Positions 50,701-61,768 of a stretch of DNA of 64,000 bases are shown piece after piece; within the stretch, counting starts at the first letter, position 1; each line of letters opens with the position of its first letter. The position numbers and the translations under genes were made by a program. This DNA is from Phallusia mammillata (Eukaryota; Chordata; Ascidiacea; Phlebobranchia; Ascidiidae), in assembly GCA_003260075.1 (NCBI GenBank), contig QLIY01000314.1, forward strand, positions 88,875 through 152,874. Reading direction: 5' to 3'. The notes beneath the pieces are model-generated. The model ran no database searches and was not told the origin of the DNA. It saw only the letters and a list, made by a program, of their open reading frames with translations.

Positions 50701-53269
50701 ATCAACACCTAACAATGGCACAATGGACAAACTGTCCAAATTTCATCCCATTCGAACAATACTTAAACAATTCACCCTTTTTGGGGGGCTAGTGGGGTAA
50801 ATAATTGGTCTCTACTCCAAAACTAAAAAAATATCAAACCACAATAACCCAATCCACAGTCCTGTAAATTTTTGTCCAAATCGGCAAATGTTTAAACATT
50901 TGGCCACTGGAGGGGCTTTTGAGCAACAACCGTTATTGCCTCTGACGTCATAAGGCTGTTAACACCCCCTGACTGTCAACTGTAAACACATCCACCAAAC
51001 AACCCACAAACATTAATAATGTATATATGGTTGCCTTTATAACATCACACAAAACTAACGTTTGTGGTGCGCACCAACCACATTTTACATTTTGGGGGAT
51101 AGCGGGGTAAATACTGGGGTTATCATGACAAACAAAGCAGATGGCACATCTACATAACTATATCTACCATCTGTGAAAGTTTCATCCAAATCCATCAAAC
51201 ATTTCAGGGCAAAAAGGGGTTGACAAACTTCAGGGAAGAAAAAAAGAAAGAAGAAAAAAAGAAATCGAGTAAAATCAAGATGTGTCCCCTTCAAGGAAGG
51301 GGACCCATAATAAATGTTAAACACTATTATAATTTGCGACATAAGGTGACGTCCGACCTAAATCTTTTTATTATCTTTATTGTTCCGCCTCCCTGTAATT
51401 TCGGCAAGTGGTTCCCATTTATTTGTAATGTTACCACACACAAACATGTGTTGAATTGCAACACTAGCAGAAGGGCCTGGTAGTGGAACTATGGTGTGTA
51501 AACTTTTCTACTGCAAGCTTTAACATAGTCTCATCATGTAGTAACAGGAAATGAATTTGTTATTTCATGACGTCATTTTGTGACGTCATATACTGTATAT
51601 GGCATACCCATGAAAAATTAAAGTCGGCGCCTATGACAAAATGGATGTATGACTTACCTCATAGGACAAGCTGCAACCCAAACCACGATTATCCGCTTTA
51701 TGTGAAACTTTAACATGTGATGTACCTCCATCTTCATTCATCCCCAGGCCCTAAACTTACATTTATTTAAAAAAATAACAGCTTTGAAAATTGAGTACAT
51801 ACTTTTCCTTTGTTCCATCCCATTTTTTCAAGCATTTTTACACCATATCTCTGATCATCGTTGGACCATGCAGAGTTTCTTGGGTCAATAGACCATTTCT
51901 TTCTTTGACGAGCTGTCCAAATGCAATCATTTTACGATTAATTACAAAAGTGGCTTTTTAGAATGTCGCCAATTTAAATATATTCTATATCATATTTAAC
52001 AAATATATCACCTAATTGCCCTACTTGTTTATTTTGCAAGCAAAAAAGAATTGTATGTGTACAAATTTTTTGTGCTATTTTTTTGGATTCCAAAGAATAA
52101 AAATCAACCAAACTTTAAAACTTTTTGTCTCTGTTGTAATGTTGCATAAAAACAGAAACAGAATGCTATCAATCCTGTCAGAATTTATTCTTGGTCCATC
52201 AATATAGTATTAGAGAAACCGGCAAATTAGGAAACAATTAATTGCAACAAAGGTGTAACAAATTGTTTATGACTTTGTTTTGCATCACATATTATATATA
52301 GCAGTAGTCACTGGTCATGGGTAGTCAAGCTGACTGACTGTTTAACAACCTTTTAACAGTTTTGGGTAGCACTCGCCACTCAGTTTGCCTTTTATATTTT
52401 ATAATGAACAATATTGTAAAGTTGCACTAAGTGAATAGCATAAACCCATGTTAATGTCCACAAAATGAGTAAAAATATGCAACAAGTAGTGTCCATAGGG
52501 CTAATTTAAAATGTGCAGTCTATGACTGGCAATGTACAAGTATATTGAATAATTTTTCCCTCTGAGTTAAAAATATGAAACAATTCAGTGACTGGAATAT
52601 ATTGTGCTTGTATTGATTGTACATTTTATCAGAATAGATTTCGTAAATTACATGCTTAGGATACTACATTCCAGTTATTGATTGTATTTATTTTTGAAGA
52701 CCCAATGAAAATATCATGTACCAACCAAGTGATATGAAAGCACATCAAGCGATGGCCGATTGGAAGGTGCTGCTGCAAGCAATCCTTTATATTTTAGCTG
52801 CACTAGTGTTTGCTTTGCTCCCAAGTATTAACTACCAATTCTTGTTAGGATCCGGCCGTACAACGGACCTTACGTATCACGTACCTTCAGCCAACATTGA
52901 AGTTCACTTTCTGTTGTAGCTTTTGCTGTACACAGTTCCCTTATATTTTACACTGATCCCTGTATCTTTTAAGGGGTAGCAATTCCTGTAAAAAGATGGA
53001 ATGGTAATTTTCAAAAGGACAGTAATAGCAGTCACAATGACAAACACGATTCTAACGCATACTTTTCATACCTCTTGTCTTGTTTTCTTTTCGCCAAATC
53101 AATCAACACAAAAACGTGTTTACCTATTAAATTTACGGAGACCGTAAACGTTCAATATAATAAATACGTAAGATTTGAAGTACCAACTACTTGCTGCGTG
53201 TATGCCAGTGCGATTTTCAAATATTTAACATGACAAGAGATCTTTTTTACCTGAACATGCTAAATTCAT
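47793..53269 (-). CDS. PINX1: PINX1: G-patch telomerase inhibitor, 8 exons
   Basis: Transcribed right to left. Exons: 53269-53251, 51912-51803, 51750-51658, 48688-48601, 48523-48446, 48383-48280, 48219-48058, 47996-47793; all phases join for 285 residues (human 328). The N-terminus reads RQRKKWSIDPRNSAWSNDD, then the G-patch core MLEKMGWNKGKGLGMNEDG, then NNWVAHQDDFSSLLNQLN, LHYQKFSKG, and NIQEYFKMRKAEIA. These blocks match PINX1 in order. The C-terminus is Lys-rich, as in the telomerase-binding, nucleolar part of the family. PINX1 binds TERT and TRF1 and helps rRNA maturation (known for the family). The 19-nt first exon (MNLACS) is the least certain, chosen because its phase and donor fit. 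The exon 6 end could also lie slightly further on. A 3-kb intron 3 hosts a Helitron-like element. Confidence 0.92.
49075..49260. repeat. 88-bp direct duplication around a C10 run
   Basis: Bases 49075-49162 recur at 49174-49260 with one or two mismatches, separated by C10. It lies in PINX1 intron 3. Confidence 0.9.
49634..51304 (-). mobile_element. Helitron-like element A with internal repeats
   Basis: Read on the minus strand, it starts beside a perfect hairpin (9-bp stem GTCCCCTTC, loop of 3; 51284-51304). It continues through diverged units of a minisatellite (core words GGATGAAATTT and ACAATGTC) and ends GCCACCCTTCTAG followed by T. The CTAG|T end fits the Helitron 3' rule. Element B at 57350-58732 shares both ends in opposite orientation. 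No TC 5' end is evident, so the class is inferred. It is interrupted by a hAT MITE at 50129. Confidence 0.65.
50121..50602. mobile_element. 466-bp hAT-type MITE nested in element A
   Basis: Element 50129-50594 begins CAGGGATGTCAAACTC and ends GTTTGACACCCCTG. The exact 8-bp duplication CTCTACAA lies at 50121-50128 and 50595-50602. It has the same ends and length as the 23570-24035 copy. Confidence 0.93.
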
Positions 53270-53489
53270 GTGTGGTAAAACAAATGCAAACATTTACAAC
53301 GTGAAAATGTGGTAATAGAACGAGGAGCATGTGTTTTATTTTTATTTTTAAATTGTAGTAGTTTTCCTTTTGTGATCATTTGTCTGAAAAATGAATTGTT
53401 TCGTCATAAGTACATATCATGAGACGACTACTGTTTTTTAGTGTGGCGTATATAAAATAATCAAAAAATAAAAAATAAAAAAACTTTTT

Positions 53490-53561
53490 GCTACACAACC
53501 GGCAGAAAAATATGACTTTTATGATAGAACTTACTGACAAAAAAATTGAATCCCACCACTG
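53490..53561. mobile_element. Right-end fragment of a GTGGTGGGATTC MITE
   Basis: Reads ATATGACTTTTATGATAGAA and ends TGAATCCCACCACTG, as in the 22436 element. The left half is missing. Confidence 0.8.
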
Positions 53562-54139
53562 ACTAAAATCCACGTAGACCTGAGACCAGCTGAAGCTAGT
53601 TGCACTATGAGGTTAAAACATGTTAACATCTGGCAAGATTAGGGTTGCCATATTTTATGACATACAATCCCTGACAAAATTTATCTCGGTTGCGTTAACC
53701 CATTTTTTCTCAAACCTTTTCGTTTTTTTTCTAAATTATTTCGAGGGCTTACCATTATTATTTCGAGGGCTCGCGGTCCGTAAGCGTGAATGTGTATCTC
53801 AGAAAAACGAAAGTAGATTGTAGGATTTTAGCTGGTTATGCAAAATTGCACATAACAATGATCCAAATCTGACATCACAGACAAGACAAAAAAAAACATT
53901 ACAATTGTGCGCGAACAATTGCATTTTTGTTGGTTGTCATGCAATAAAGCCTACTGTTTAGCACTGGAGACGGTCGATTCTTACTTTCACTTTGATTTAA
54001 ACTTATTCAGTTGCATAAACTGAGCCAAATAAGAATATAGAATTACTTCCACCTTTTTCCGGATCCCGCAAAATGCCCGAAAGAACCGCGGAGTTTGAGA
54101 ACCGCTAAGTTAACCTTTTTTGCGACCAAACACTTCTAT

Positions 54140-54264
54140 TCCGGAATAAATTTAGAATATTCGGAAGTCACTCGGACGGCGACACGATAAAACGTCGCCC
54201 CCCCCCCTCCGGAATAAATTTAGAATATTCGGAAGTCACACGGACGGCGACACGATAAAACGTT
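54140..54264. repeat. Direct duplication around a C10 run
   Basis: Bases 54140-54195 recur at 54208-54264 with about one mismatch, separated by C10. Confidence 0.88.
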
Positions 54265-54282
54265 GGATACGACACTCTGATC

Positions 54283-54417
54283 CTTGTCAATTAACTTTCT
54301 GCGATAGGCTTCTGTTTAGTTAAGTTTATTAGCAGTGTTTCATACACCCCCCCCCCTTGTCAATTAACTTTCTGCGTAGGCTTCTGTTTAGTTAAGTTTA
54401 TTAGCAGTGTTTTATAC
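54283..54417. repeat. Direct duplication around a C10 run
   Basis: Bases 54283-54345 recur at about 54356-54417 with a one-base deletion and a substitution, separated by C10. Confidence 0.88.
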
Positions 54418-55329
54418 CGGAACGAAACGAAATAACGTTATCCCCCCCCCCCAAATGAATTGTTTCGTCATAAGTACATATCATGAGACGACTACTGTTT
54501 CTTAGTGTGGCGTATATAAAATAATCACTTTATTTGCCGAGAAATACAACTTTTTGCTACACAACCGGCAGAAAAATATGACTTTTATGATAGAACTNTT
54601 AAAGTAAATGAAATTTCCCACGTTCCCATGTAGCATCGAATGCTGTGCTTCCTTGAGACGCGGGTTTTTATTTCTGTATTTAACGCGTATTTTTAGACAA
54701 CTAGTAACAAACAGATATTGTTACGCGCGCACACACACTGCGAAACGAAACAGTAACCTTGTACGTTAACCTGCGCGCCGCCAGTTTACCCCTTTACGTT
54801 TCATGGTATAGCCGCGGTTGTAGCTAACTACTAGAAACTTTCTCCGTTGGAACATTATTTCATAGTAGGCCTATATGTGTATATTTTTTCTTAAATTCCT
54901 GACTTTTAAGTACATTTTAACATTTCACCCTGACGCAGATTTAAACACTAAATTCCCTGACATGTCAGGGAAAATCCTGACGTATGGCAACCCAAGCTTG
55001 GTATTCATATTAAATGCGNAGATGGAGTACAGGAAAAAATATGCCGAGGTTAAAGCAGTCCTTGTGAAGTGTATAACGTATTTAGGTTGTGCGTTTTCAA
55101 CCAAGCAGGAATTAAAAATGTTCTGTTATTTTAAATAGTAGGCTGCCGCATTTTACTTTTTGAGCGTTTTTAACAATTATTTTTTGTGGCTGAAAGATTT
55201 GTCACATTTAAACATATTAGAAAAAGTTTTTTTTACAAACTGTAGTTGCTGCCAGTGATTGCATCAATGCACTATCTACTATTAACATGCCAACAAGGCG
55301 ATTTTTGAACAGCAACTATTTATTACGGC

Positions 55330-55966
55330 TTAATAAGCAAGATAAACCAATCAAGCAAACCCGAAGGTTTAGATATCTTGGCTGTATAATAACAGACGAT
55401 GTCGGTGCAAATATGAAATTAAAGCCAGAGTTGCACAGGCAAAAAATTGCTTCATAAACCTCAAGACAACATTGACAAACAAAAAATTAAATATCAATAC
55501 CCGTGTGAGAGTTCTTAAAAGTTATGTGTGGCCCGTTCTACTCTACGCGTGTGAAAGTTGGACTTTCATAAAAGAGCTGATTGACAACCTGAGTGCGGCT
55601 GAGATGTGGTTCCTGAGAAAAATGCAACGAATATCGTATACCTCCCATAAAACCAATCATGAGGTATTAATTCAGACGAATCAAGAAAGGGCATTGTTAA
55701 GCACAATGAAACATCGACAACTCAAGTTTTTCGGCCACATAACCAGACAACAAAAACAAGAGTACCTAATTTCGTGTGGCAAAATATGTGGAAAACGTTC
55801 ACCTGGACGACAAAGGAAAATGCTAATTAATCAACTAAGGGACTTTCTAGACATCCAAGCAGAGAATATTTTTAAATTGGCAAGAAATAGACACATTTGG
55901 AGAAACCAGTGTTTCACGGCAGCCGAAGCCTGGTTCAGGCATGGCACTGGATGATGATGATGAATA
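55330..55966 (+). pseudogene. 5'-truncated LINE reverse-transcriptase fragment
   Basis: Encodes only the C-terminal end of a non-LTR reverse-transcriptase protein: FRYLGCIITDD, then, after a frame change near 55418, AQAKNCFINLKT, WPVLLYACESWT, HRQLKFFGHITR and GKRSPGRQRKM. These words are typical of RTE/CR1-like endonuclease-reverse-transcriptase ORFs downstream of the catalytic core. The coding part ends in a (TGA)n tract at 55950-55964, as LINE families with simple-repeat tails do. A different family from the 42-kb LINE. Inactive. Confidence 0.85.
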
Positions 55967-56944
55967 AGCAAGACATAAAATTCTTGAATGCACTGAAGCG
56001 TGTATGAGGACAAGCCACGACTGTGCCCAAAGCCAACAAAACGTACTTTGTTTGCTGTCGCGACCTCACATGACAATAAGGGGGCTTGTGACGTAGACTG
56101 CCTTTGGAACAGGGCAAACACTCCACGGACAAAATTAGTTTCACAATCACGGGAGTAGGCATCGCTTGTTATTGTTATTGACGCGCCGTACACATATTGG
56201 CGCATGTATGAAGACAACATATCTAAAACACGATTGGCAGTTGGGAGGTGGAAATATAGTGGAAGTGGCTTGATCTGTTCTCAGCGTTTGTATGCTTTAA
56301 TAAGCGTTGATGGTGTCAGATTATTGAAATTGCTGTTTACGCGCATCAGTGTGGCGTTCAGACAGCTTACGTGATTTTTTATCGCTGTCAGCAGACAGTT
56401 GACAAGAGGCAGGTACGAATGTAACCGCAGTTAGTTATAAACTACCAGTGCTGCATGTTTATGGACATTTACATAGTTAGCCACAGCCAGTATACACCAC
56501 GTAGACAGAAAATATTTTATCTCAAGCACAAGCTAATAGCCTACTAATATTTTGTATTCGAAATTTATGTTGTTTAATGTTGTTTCGTCTCAAAATGGTA
56601 TTGATATTGTTTATAAACGTATTACTGTATAAGACACCAGCACCCGGCTTGTATAAAGTCCAATAAACTTGTGAATAATTCAAACAACACGCCACACAGA
56701 ACTTCACGGAATATAATGTTACATTAAATTTGCTGCGACATATTACACCAATACTCGAAACAGTGTTTGAAATAGATAATTTCTCTTTCGACTTTTATAT
56801 TGAAGCGATACATTGTTTTTATTACTACAGCAACAGTACGTTACAGCCAATGTCTAATTTTGATCTTACATTATGTTCAACAGCACTGGCATGATATTTC
56901 GCAGAATTACATATTCGAAAATCTAACAACGACTTTAAAAAAAC
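55967..56944. other. Region upstream of the CIB gene, nothing recognised
   Basis: About 1 kb without a supportable gene or repeat. Presumed promoter of the plus-strand CIB-type gene. Confidence 0.45.
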
Positions 56945-57424
56945 ATGGGTTTGTCATCAAGCATTTTCAGTAGAGAGGAACTGGCGGAATATGCTGACAT
57001 CACACATTTTACGGAAGGAGAAATCATCGAGTAATATAGTTTGTTGCGATGCTTCAATGTAGTTTTGCATACGTTACGTGTTTGTTTACATAATCGTTGC
57101 GATTTTGTAGCTTGTGGAAAAAGTTTTCATCACTTTTACCGTCCTCTCAAGCTACAAACAGGCAAGCAACTGTTTCCCCGGAAGACCTGACAAAATTGCC
57201 AGAACTGAAGGTAAATTAAACAACAGAACCATGATTGTCTCTAATAATTAAGCACGAACTAATCAGGACAAGGGCGGACAAAATATTTGAAATTTTATCC
57301 AGTAAAGGCCTAAAAACACAGTTAAAACAAAAACACAGTATATTTATGGGTCCCCTTCCCTGAAGGGGACGCATCTTGATTTCACTATGTTTTGTTTTGT
57401 TTTCTTTTTTCCGCCGTGAAGTTT

Positions 57425-57521
<97 letters not shown>

Positions 57522-60500
57522 ATGTGCCTTTTGGTTTGTTTGACTTAATCACCCCAGTATTTACCCCATCAGCCCCCTAAATTGGGTAAAATATTAAACA
57601 ATGTCTGATTTGGATGAAATTTGGTCAGTTTGTTCTTTGTGCCATAATTAGGTGTCGATTTATGTGTTTCACCCTGCAGCCCCAATATTTACCCAGCCAG
57701 CCCCCCCAAAAGGGTGATATTTTAAACAATGTCCGAATTGGATGAAATTTTGACAGTTTGTTCATTTTGCCCTAATTAGGTGTCGATTGTTGTGTTTCAT
57801 CCTGCAGCCCCAATGTTTACCCCACTGGCCCCCTAAAAACAGTGAATTTTTTAAACAATGTCCGAATTGGATGAAATTTTGACAATTTGTTCATTTTGCC
57901 ATAATTAGGTGTCGATTGTTGTGTTTCATCCTGCAGCCCCAATATTTACCCTACTGGCCCCCTAAAATTGGTGAATTTCTTAAACAATGTCTGAATTGGA
58001 TGAAATTTTGACAGTTTGCCATACTTAGGTGTTAATTGTAGTTTTTCACACTGCATCCCCAAGATTAATGCCACTGGCCCCCTAAAATGAGTGAATTTTT
58101 TAAACAATGTCTAAATTTAATGAAATATAGACAGTTTATAAAATACATCATCCATTGATCTCTTTTACCCTGTGACCCCCACCTACACCCCAGTAACCCC
58201 TAAGTGGGTGTAGTTTAAGTGGGTGTACTAAACATTGGCCAAGTTGCATGAAATTTTGACAGTTTGTGCAATATGGCAGTTTTAGGTGTCGAATTTCACG
58301 TTTTACCCTGTAGTCCGATCAGTTATTTTTAAACAATGTCATGAAATTTAGAAATTTTTTATAATATTCTATTTTGAGGTGTTGATTGTTGAGTTTTGCT
58401 CTGCAGTCCCACCATTTACCCCATTAACCCCTGCAATGGTTAAATTTTGCAAACAATTGCCGAATTGAATGTGACTTGAATAGTTGTACCTCATATAGCA
58501 TGATTATGTCTGCAGACTTTATATCGCCTTGTTTAAACAGATAGCACCAAAATTTTTCATAGTTTTTTTTTGCAAAATGCATTATTTACAACTTTGCATG
58601 TGTGGGGGACCCATGAGTTTCTGCTTGCAGAAACAACTAAGGCTATAAAATACAGTGGCTGATATGGGACCTATTAAATAAAGTGTACGTAGTGCATGTG
58701 CAATGGCAATATGTGCTGAGCCACCCTTCTAGTTATAACTTGAATTGTTTGCGTATGGTACATTGATACGCTGATTGGCTCGCGCTTCAATGTTTAGGTT
58801 CAGAACAGTGGTTCTCAACCTTTCGTGGACCGTGGCTCCCTAAAAGTAACTTTTGAACTTCGTGGCTCCCTTCAAGTAACCCTGTAGGACCTGTGGCCCC
58901 CTTAAAAATGTAAATGGCAATCTCATGTTGGAATTCGGTACTAATTTCGACTTTAAACAGGTCGAATAGAATAAACAAGAATCCGTAATTGTAAAAAAAA
59001 CTCAATATAGACAAATAGTATGTGAAATAGTCGGTTAAATTAGGGAATAAAGTTAAAAAGGAAATGGATTTTAGTGGGTGTTTCTGGTGAATCTAACCCG
59101 TGGACCCCGGAACAAAGCTCGTGGCCCACCTGGGGGGCCATATAGGCCCTGGTTTAGAACCACTGGTTTAGAACAATGGTTCTTAAGATGGGTTTGATTG
59201 AACCGCAGGAGTTAGCCAACGCCAATTCAGATATTCGACAAAGGTCGTTTAAAGTACAAATATTCAGCAAAAGTTTTCCCTAGAACTGGTCACGACACCT
59301 TTCCTATTTCTGTCGTGATTGTTGACTACTTAGTTTCATTTAAAATCTTTTTCGTTGCAATTGTTGTCATTTTATGTGTGATCGTGAATAAATGAGTTTT
59401 TGTCCTCCCGTAAAACGAAAATCGCCGGATTTAAAACAATGTTTTAATAAGTTGCGTTTATTATGGTGTCATATAACAATATAAACCGAAGCAACTGCTA
59501 CCACTTCGTTTGATTCCAATCGTGTACTGCCAGCGAAATATGTATCGTATTAGATACAGAAACCTAATAAAAGGTAAACGGATAATTTAGATGCAGAATA
59601 TTCTTGCAGATCGCAGCCATTTATAAAACTTTTTTATATGGCAGAGCAGTACGAATAAGTCATTATAGTCATTCTTAAAATTAACGCGCCCATTGTCTGT
59701 TTGTTTCAGCAAAACCCTTTTTTGGACAGATTGTGTTGCATTTTTTCCACCACTCCGAGCGAAGAAGCATCTTTGAGCTTTGAGGATTTTTTGGACATGA
59801 TGAACGTTCTTTCAGAAAAAGCTTCGTTTGCTCTGAAATCGACATACGCTTTTGATATATTTGGTCAGTTTCCTAGTTTGTGTGTAACCGAACACAAAAT
59901 CATAAAGGTTTGTTTGTAGATTGCAATGCTAATGGTTTTATTGACGCTGATGACATACGTCACGTTGTTGGATGCGTGACTGGACACAAGGATGGCTTGG
60001 ATGAAGATCTCACAAAAAGTCTGATCGATTCGGTAAGGAAGTAACTTTTTGAACATATAGAACACGAAAAGTCACTATTACTTTGTACATGCACAAAACA
60101 GATAATCATTAAACGCTGATGTTTGACTTTCAGTCAGGTTAGTCGTTTACCCTGTTAATGATTAACATCTTAGCAGGTATTCTGTGAAATATTTTTACAT
60201 TACAATCAGTGGTGGGATTTAAACTTTTTGTCAGCAAGTTGTATCACAAAAGTCATATTTTTCAGCTGGTTCTGTTACAAAAAGTCCACTGACAGTAACC
60301 AGTAATTCTAAGCGGTTCGCTGATCTCATAAAATTTCATGGGACGGTTCTATAGAGCCGGTGCGAACCGGCTGAATCCCACCACTGATTACAATGCTTTG
60401 TCTTGAAAAACAAAAACAAATCCTAACGAAACATTCAGTTTTTATTATTGCACAATTAATTTCGAGCACTTACAGTAAGGTTTGGGGCAACAACAAACCA

Positions 60501-61222
60501 TTTTTATTAAGTATGCGTTAACTCCAACTTGTGTCAGATTATGAGAGAAGCAGATCTGGATCAGGACAATCAACTTGGTCGCTCCGAATTTGAACATGTT
60601 CTTTCCAAATCTCCTGATTTTATGAAGTACGTGTAGAACTTTAAAACAGAGAATATTATTGTCCTTTGTCAGTTGCAAACTTGTGCAAAATCCTAGTTTA
60701 AAATTGGCACAAACCGAAGATGTTGAACTTTAATCTTTTTTAGAAAAAAACAAAACAAATCAGAACAGCATGCATAATGACTTCCAAGCATTGGACTAAA
60801 ATAGAGGCCTAACAGTTTTGTTGACATTTAATTTTACCTCACCGTGGCAACAGTTTAGGACCACTGTGTTTCCATATTCCTATTTTCATCGTTCGTAAAC
60901 TTTTTCATCCATTTATATCCTTTAATTTTTGTGTTTGTCCTTTAGATTTGTAAGTAGTAGTTATATAGGGCTGAAGTTCGGCATGATTCAAAGTTTTTTG
61001 TGCCATTTGCATTATTTGACATGCTAAATACGTATCAGGAAAACATGGTAGCGGATAAAATGGTTTAAGTTCATAAATCCGCAAATATGCTCGGCGGTTG
61101 TCGAAACTGGTGTGCACTGACATGCATATGGTTGTTGGCTGATCCTTTGTAGTTTAGACATTAATTATTTTTTAAATTGTACTCTACCTAATATTTTTAG
61201 TTCGTTCAAGATAAGAATCTAA
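56945..61222 (+). CDS. CIB1: Calcium- and integrin-binding EF-hand protein, 6 exons
   Basis: Exons 56945-57030, 57111-57210, 59710-59863, 59920-60032, 60538-60626, 61201-61222; phases join for 187 residues, the family length. It starts [16 protein letters not shown], which carries a Gly2 suitable for myristoylation. Exon 3 gives NPFLDR and [18 protein letters not shown], closest to CIB1. Two calcium loops follow: [12 protein letters not shown] (position 12 Asp, as in CIB EF3) and [12 protein letters not shown]. The last exon supplies only SFKIRI, matching the family's C-terminal helix. CIB proteins bind integrin tails and kinases in a calcium-dependent way; the partner here is unknown. Whether it is CIB1 or an ancestral CIB cannot be settled. 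Intron 2 (2.5 kb) hosts a Helitron-like element and hAT copies; intron 5 follows a further MITE in intron 4. Confidence 0.92.
57427..57520. repeat. C94 homopolymer
   Basis: An uninterrupted run of 94 C. The matching place in element A holds an A/G-rich stretch instead (about 51238-51275). Confidence 0.9.
57530..58480 (+). repeat. 129-bp minisatellite inside element B
   Basis: The word AAACAATG recurs at 57596, 57724, 57853, 57982 and 58102, so the period is about 129 bp, shortening to 120. Units contain TTGGATGAAATTTTGACAG and CCCCAATATTTACCC and diverge toward the right. Confidence 0.88.
58798..59173. mobile_element. 360-bp hAT-type MITE in CIB intron 2
   Basis: Element 58806-59165 begins CAGTGGTTCTCAACC and ends GGTTTAGAACCACTG. 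The target duplication is GTTCAGAA/GTTTAGAA (one mismatch). Confidence 0.9.
59174..59600 (+). mobile_element. Diverged relative of the 24281 hAT element
   Basis: Begins CAATGGTTCTTAAGATGGG directly after the previous target duplication. It shares the order of words with 24281-25144 (GATTGAACC, GACAAAGGTC, AATCGCCGGA, TTAAAACAAT). The right end is lost. Confidence 0.7.
60199..60394 (-). mobile_element. 180-bp GTGGTGGGATTC MITE in CIB intron 4
   Basis: Element 60207-60386 begins CAGTGGTGGGATTTAAAC and ends GGCTGAATCCCACCACTG. The exact 8-bp duplication ATTACAAT lies at 60199-60206 and 60387-60394. Confidence 0.93.
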
Positions 61223-61669
61223 ATGTGGCGTTGATGAACGTCTGTAATGGCGGAACCAAACCAGAATGTGGACGTCAATGTTGGAAAGAACGAGCGGAGA
61301 ACCGCACTTTATTTTCTGTTAATGTAAAGTTTTATGATGCACTTAATTTTTGTCAGTTTGCTCTTTGTTGTTTGAACTTGAACTTCTGTGCTTTTTTATC
61401 CTACGTGAAAGAGATATAATACATGTGTATTGTACAGACAGGTGGAAAAAATGGGTAGGCAAACTAGCAGCCGTCATTGTTTCTGGTAGACCATTTGGTA
61501 GAACAACAGCGTTTAAAATTGACCTCAATTTTTTATTAAAACAAGCCAGGCCCGCTGCACAATACAGTTGAGGTAACATATTTTTCAAGCGTGCTGTATC
61601 AATGTGAGTTTGTTGATTCATACATTTTAGTATGGAATGGAATCAATTACCTTTGTTTAAACCCATATT

Positions 61670-61675
61670 AATAAA
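61670..61675 (+). terminator. Candidate polyadenylation signal for the CIB gene
   Basis: AATAAA about 450 bases after the CIB stop codon. Assigned by position only. Confidence 0.4.
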
Positions 61676-61768
61676 TTAAATAACGAAGCTTTAGTATAAT
61701 AGAAGTATATAATAACCAAACTGCCAATGAATCCACAATCGACCACACGGCTACGTAGTTCTTATAGG

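Larger units (their letters stand above)
53389..54597. repeat. 1-kb-spaced duplication ending at an ambiguous base
   Basis: Bases 53389-53534 recur at 54453-54597. The right copy is preceded by C11 (54442-54452) and ends at an N (54598). The copies differ mainly by an A-rich stretch in the left one. Confidence 0.85.
53641..54993. mobile_element. Candidate element with AGGGTTGCCAT inverted ends
   Basis: AGGGTTGCCAT at 53641 and ATGGCAACCC ending at 54993 are inverted, each next to CCCTGAC/GTCAGGG words. The interior holds three polyC-linked duplications and an N, so its true length and order are unsafe. It resembles a hAT-type element, but no target duplication was found. Confidence 0.5.
57350..58732 (+). 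mobile_element. Helitron-like element B with C94 and tandem repeats
   Basis: Begins at a perfect hairpin (stem GTCCCCTTC, loop CCT; 57350-57370). It has a run of 94 C (57427-57520), then about seven units of roughly 129 bp, then the shared end GAGCCACCCTTCTAG followed by T. Both ends match element A in inverse orientation. The structure (hairpin end, central minisatellite, CTAG end) resembles non-autonomous Helitron/Helentron elements of marine invertebrates; assignment is inferred. No protein is encoded. Confidence 0.65.

Noticed and set aside
52716..52919. 67-codon plus-strand frame with one hydrophobic segment in PINX1 intron 1
   Set aside because: It looks like a small single-pass membrane protein, but it matches no family I recognise, has no clear neighbours or signals, and such frames occur by chance at this length.
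57392..57580. Open frame containing a long proline run
   Set aside because: The prolines come only from the C94 homopolymer inside a non-coding mobile element.
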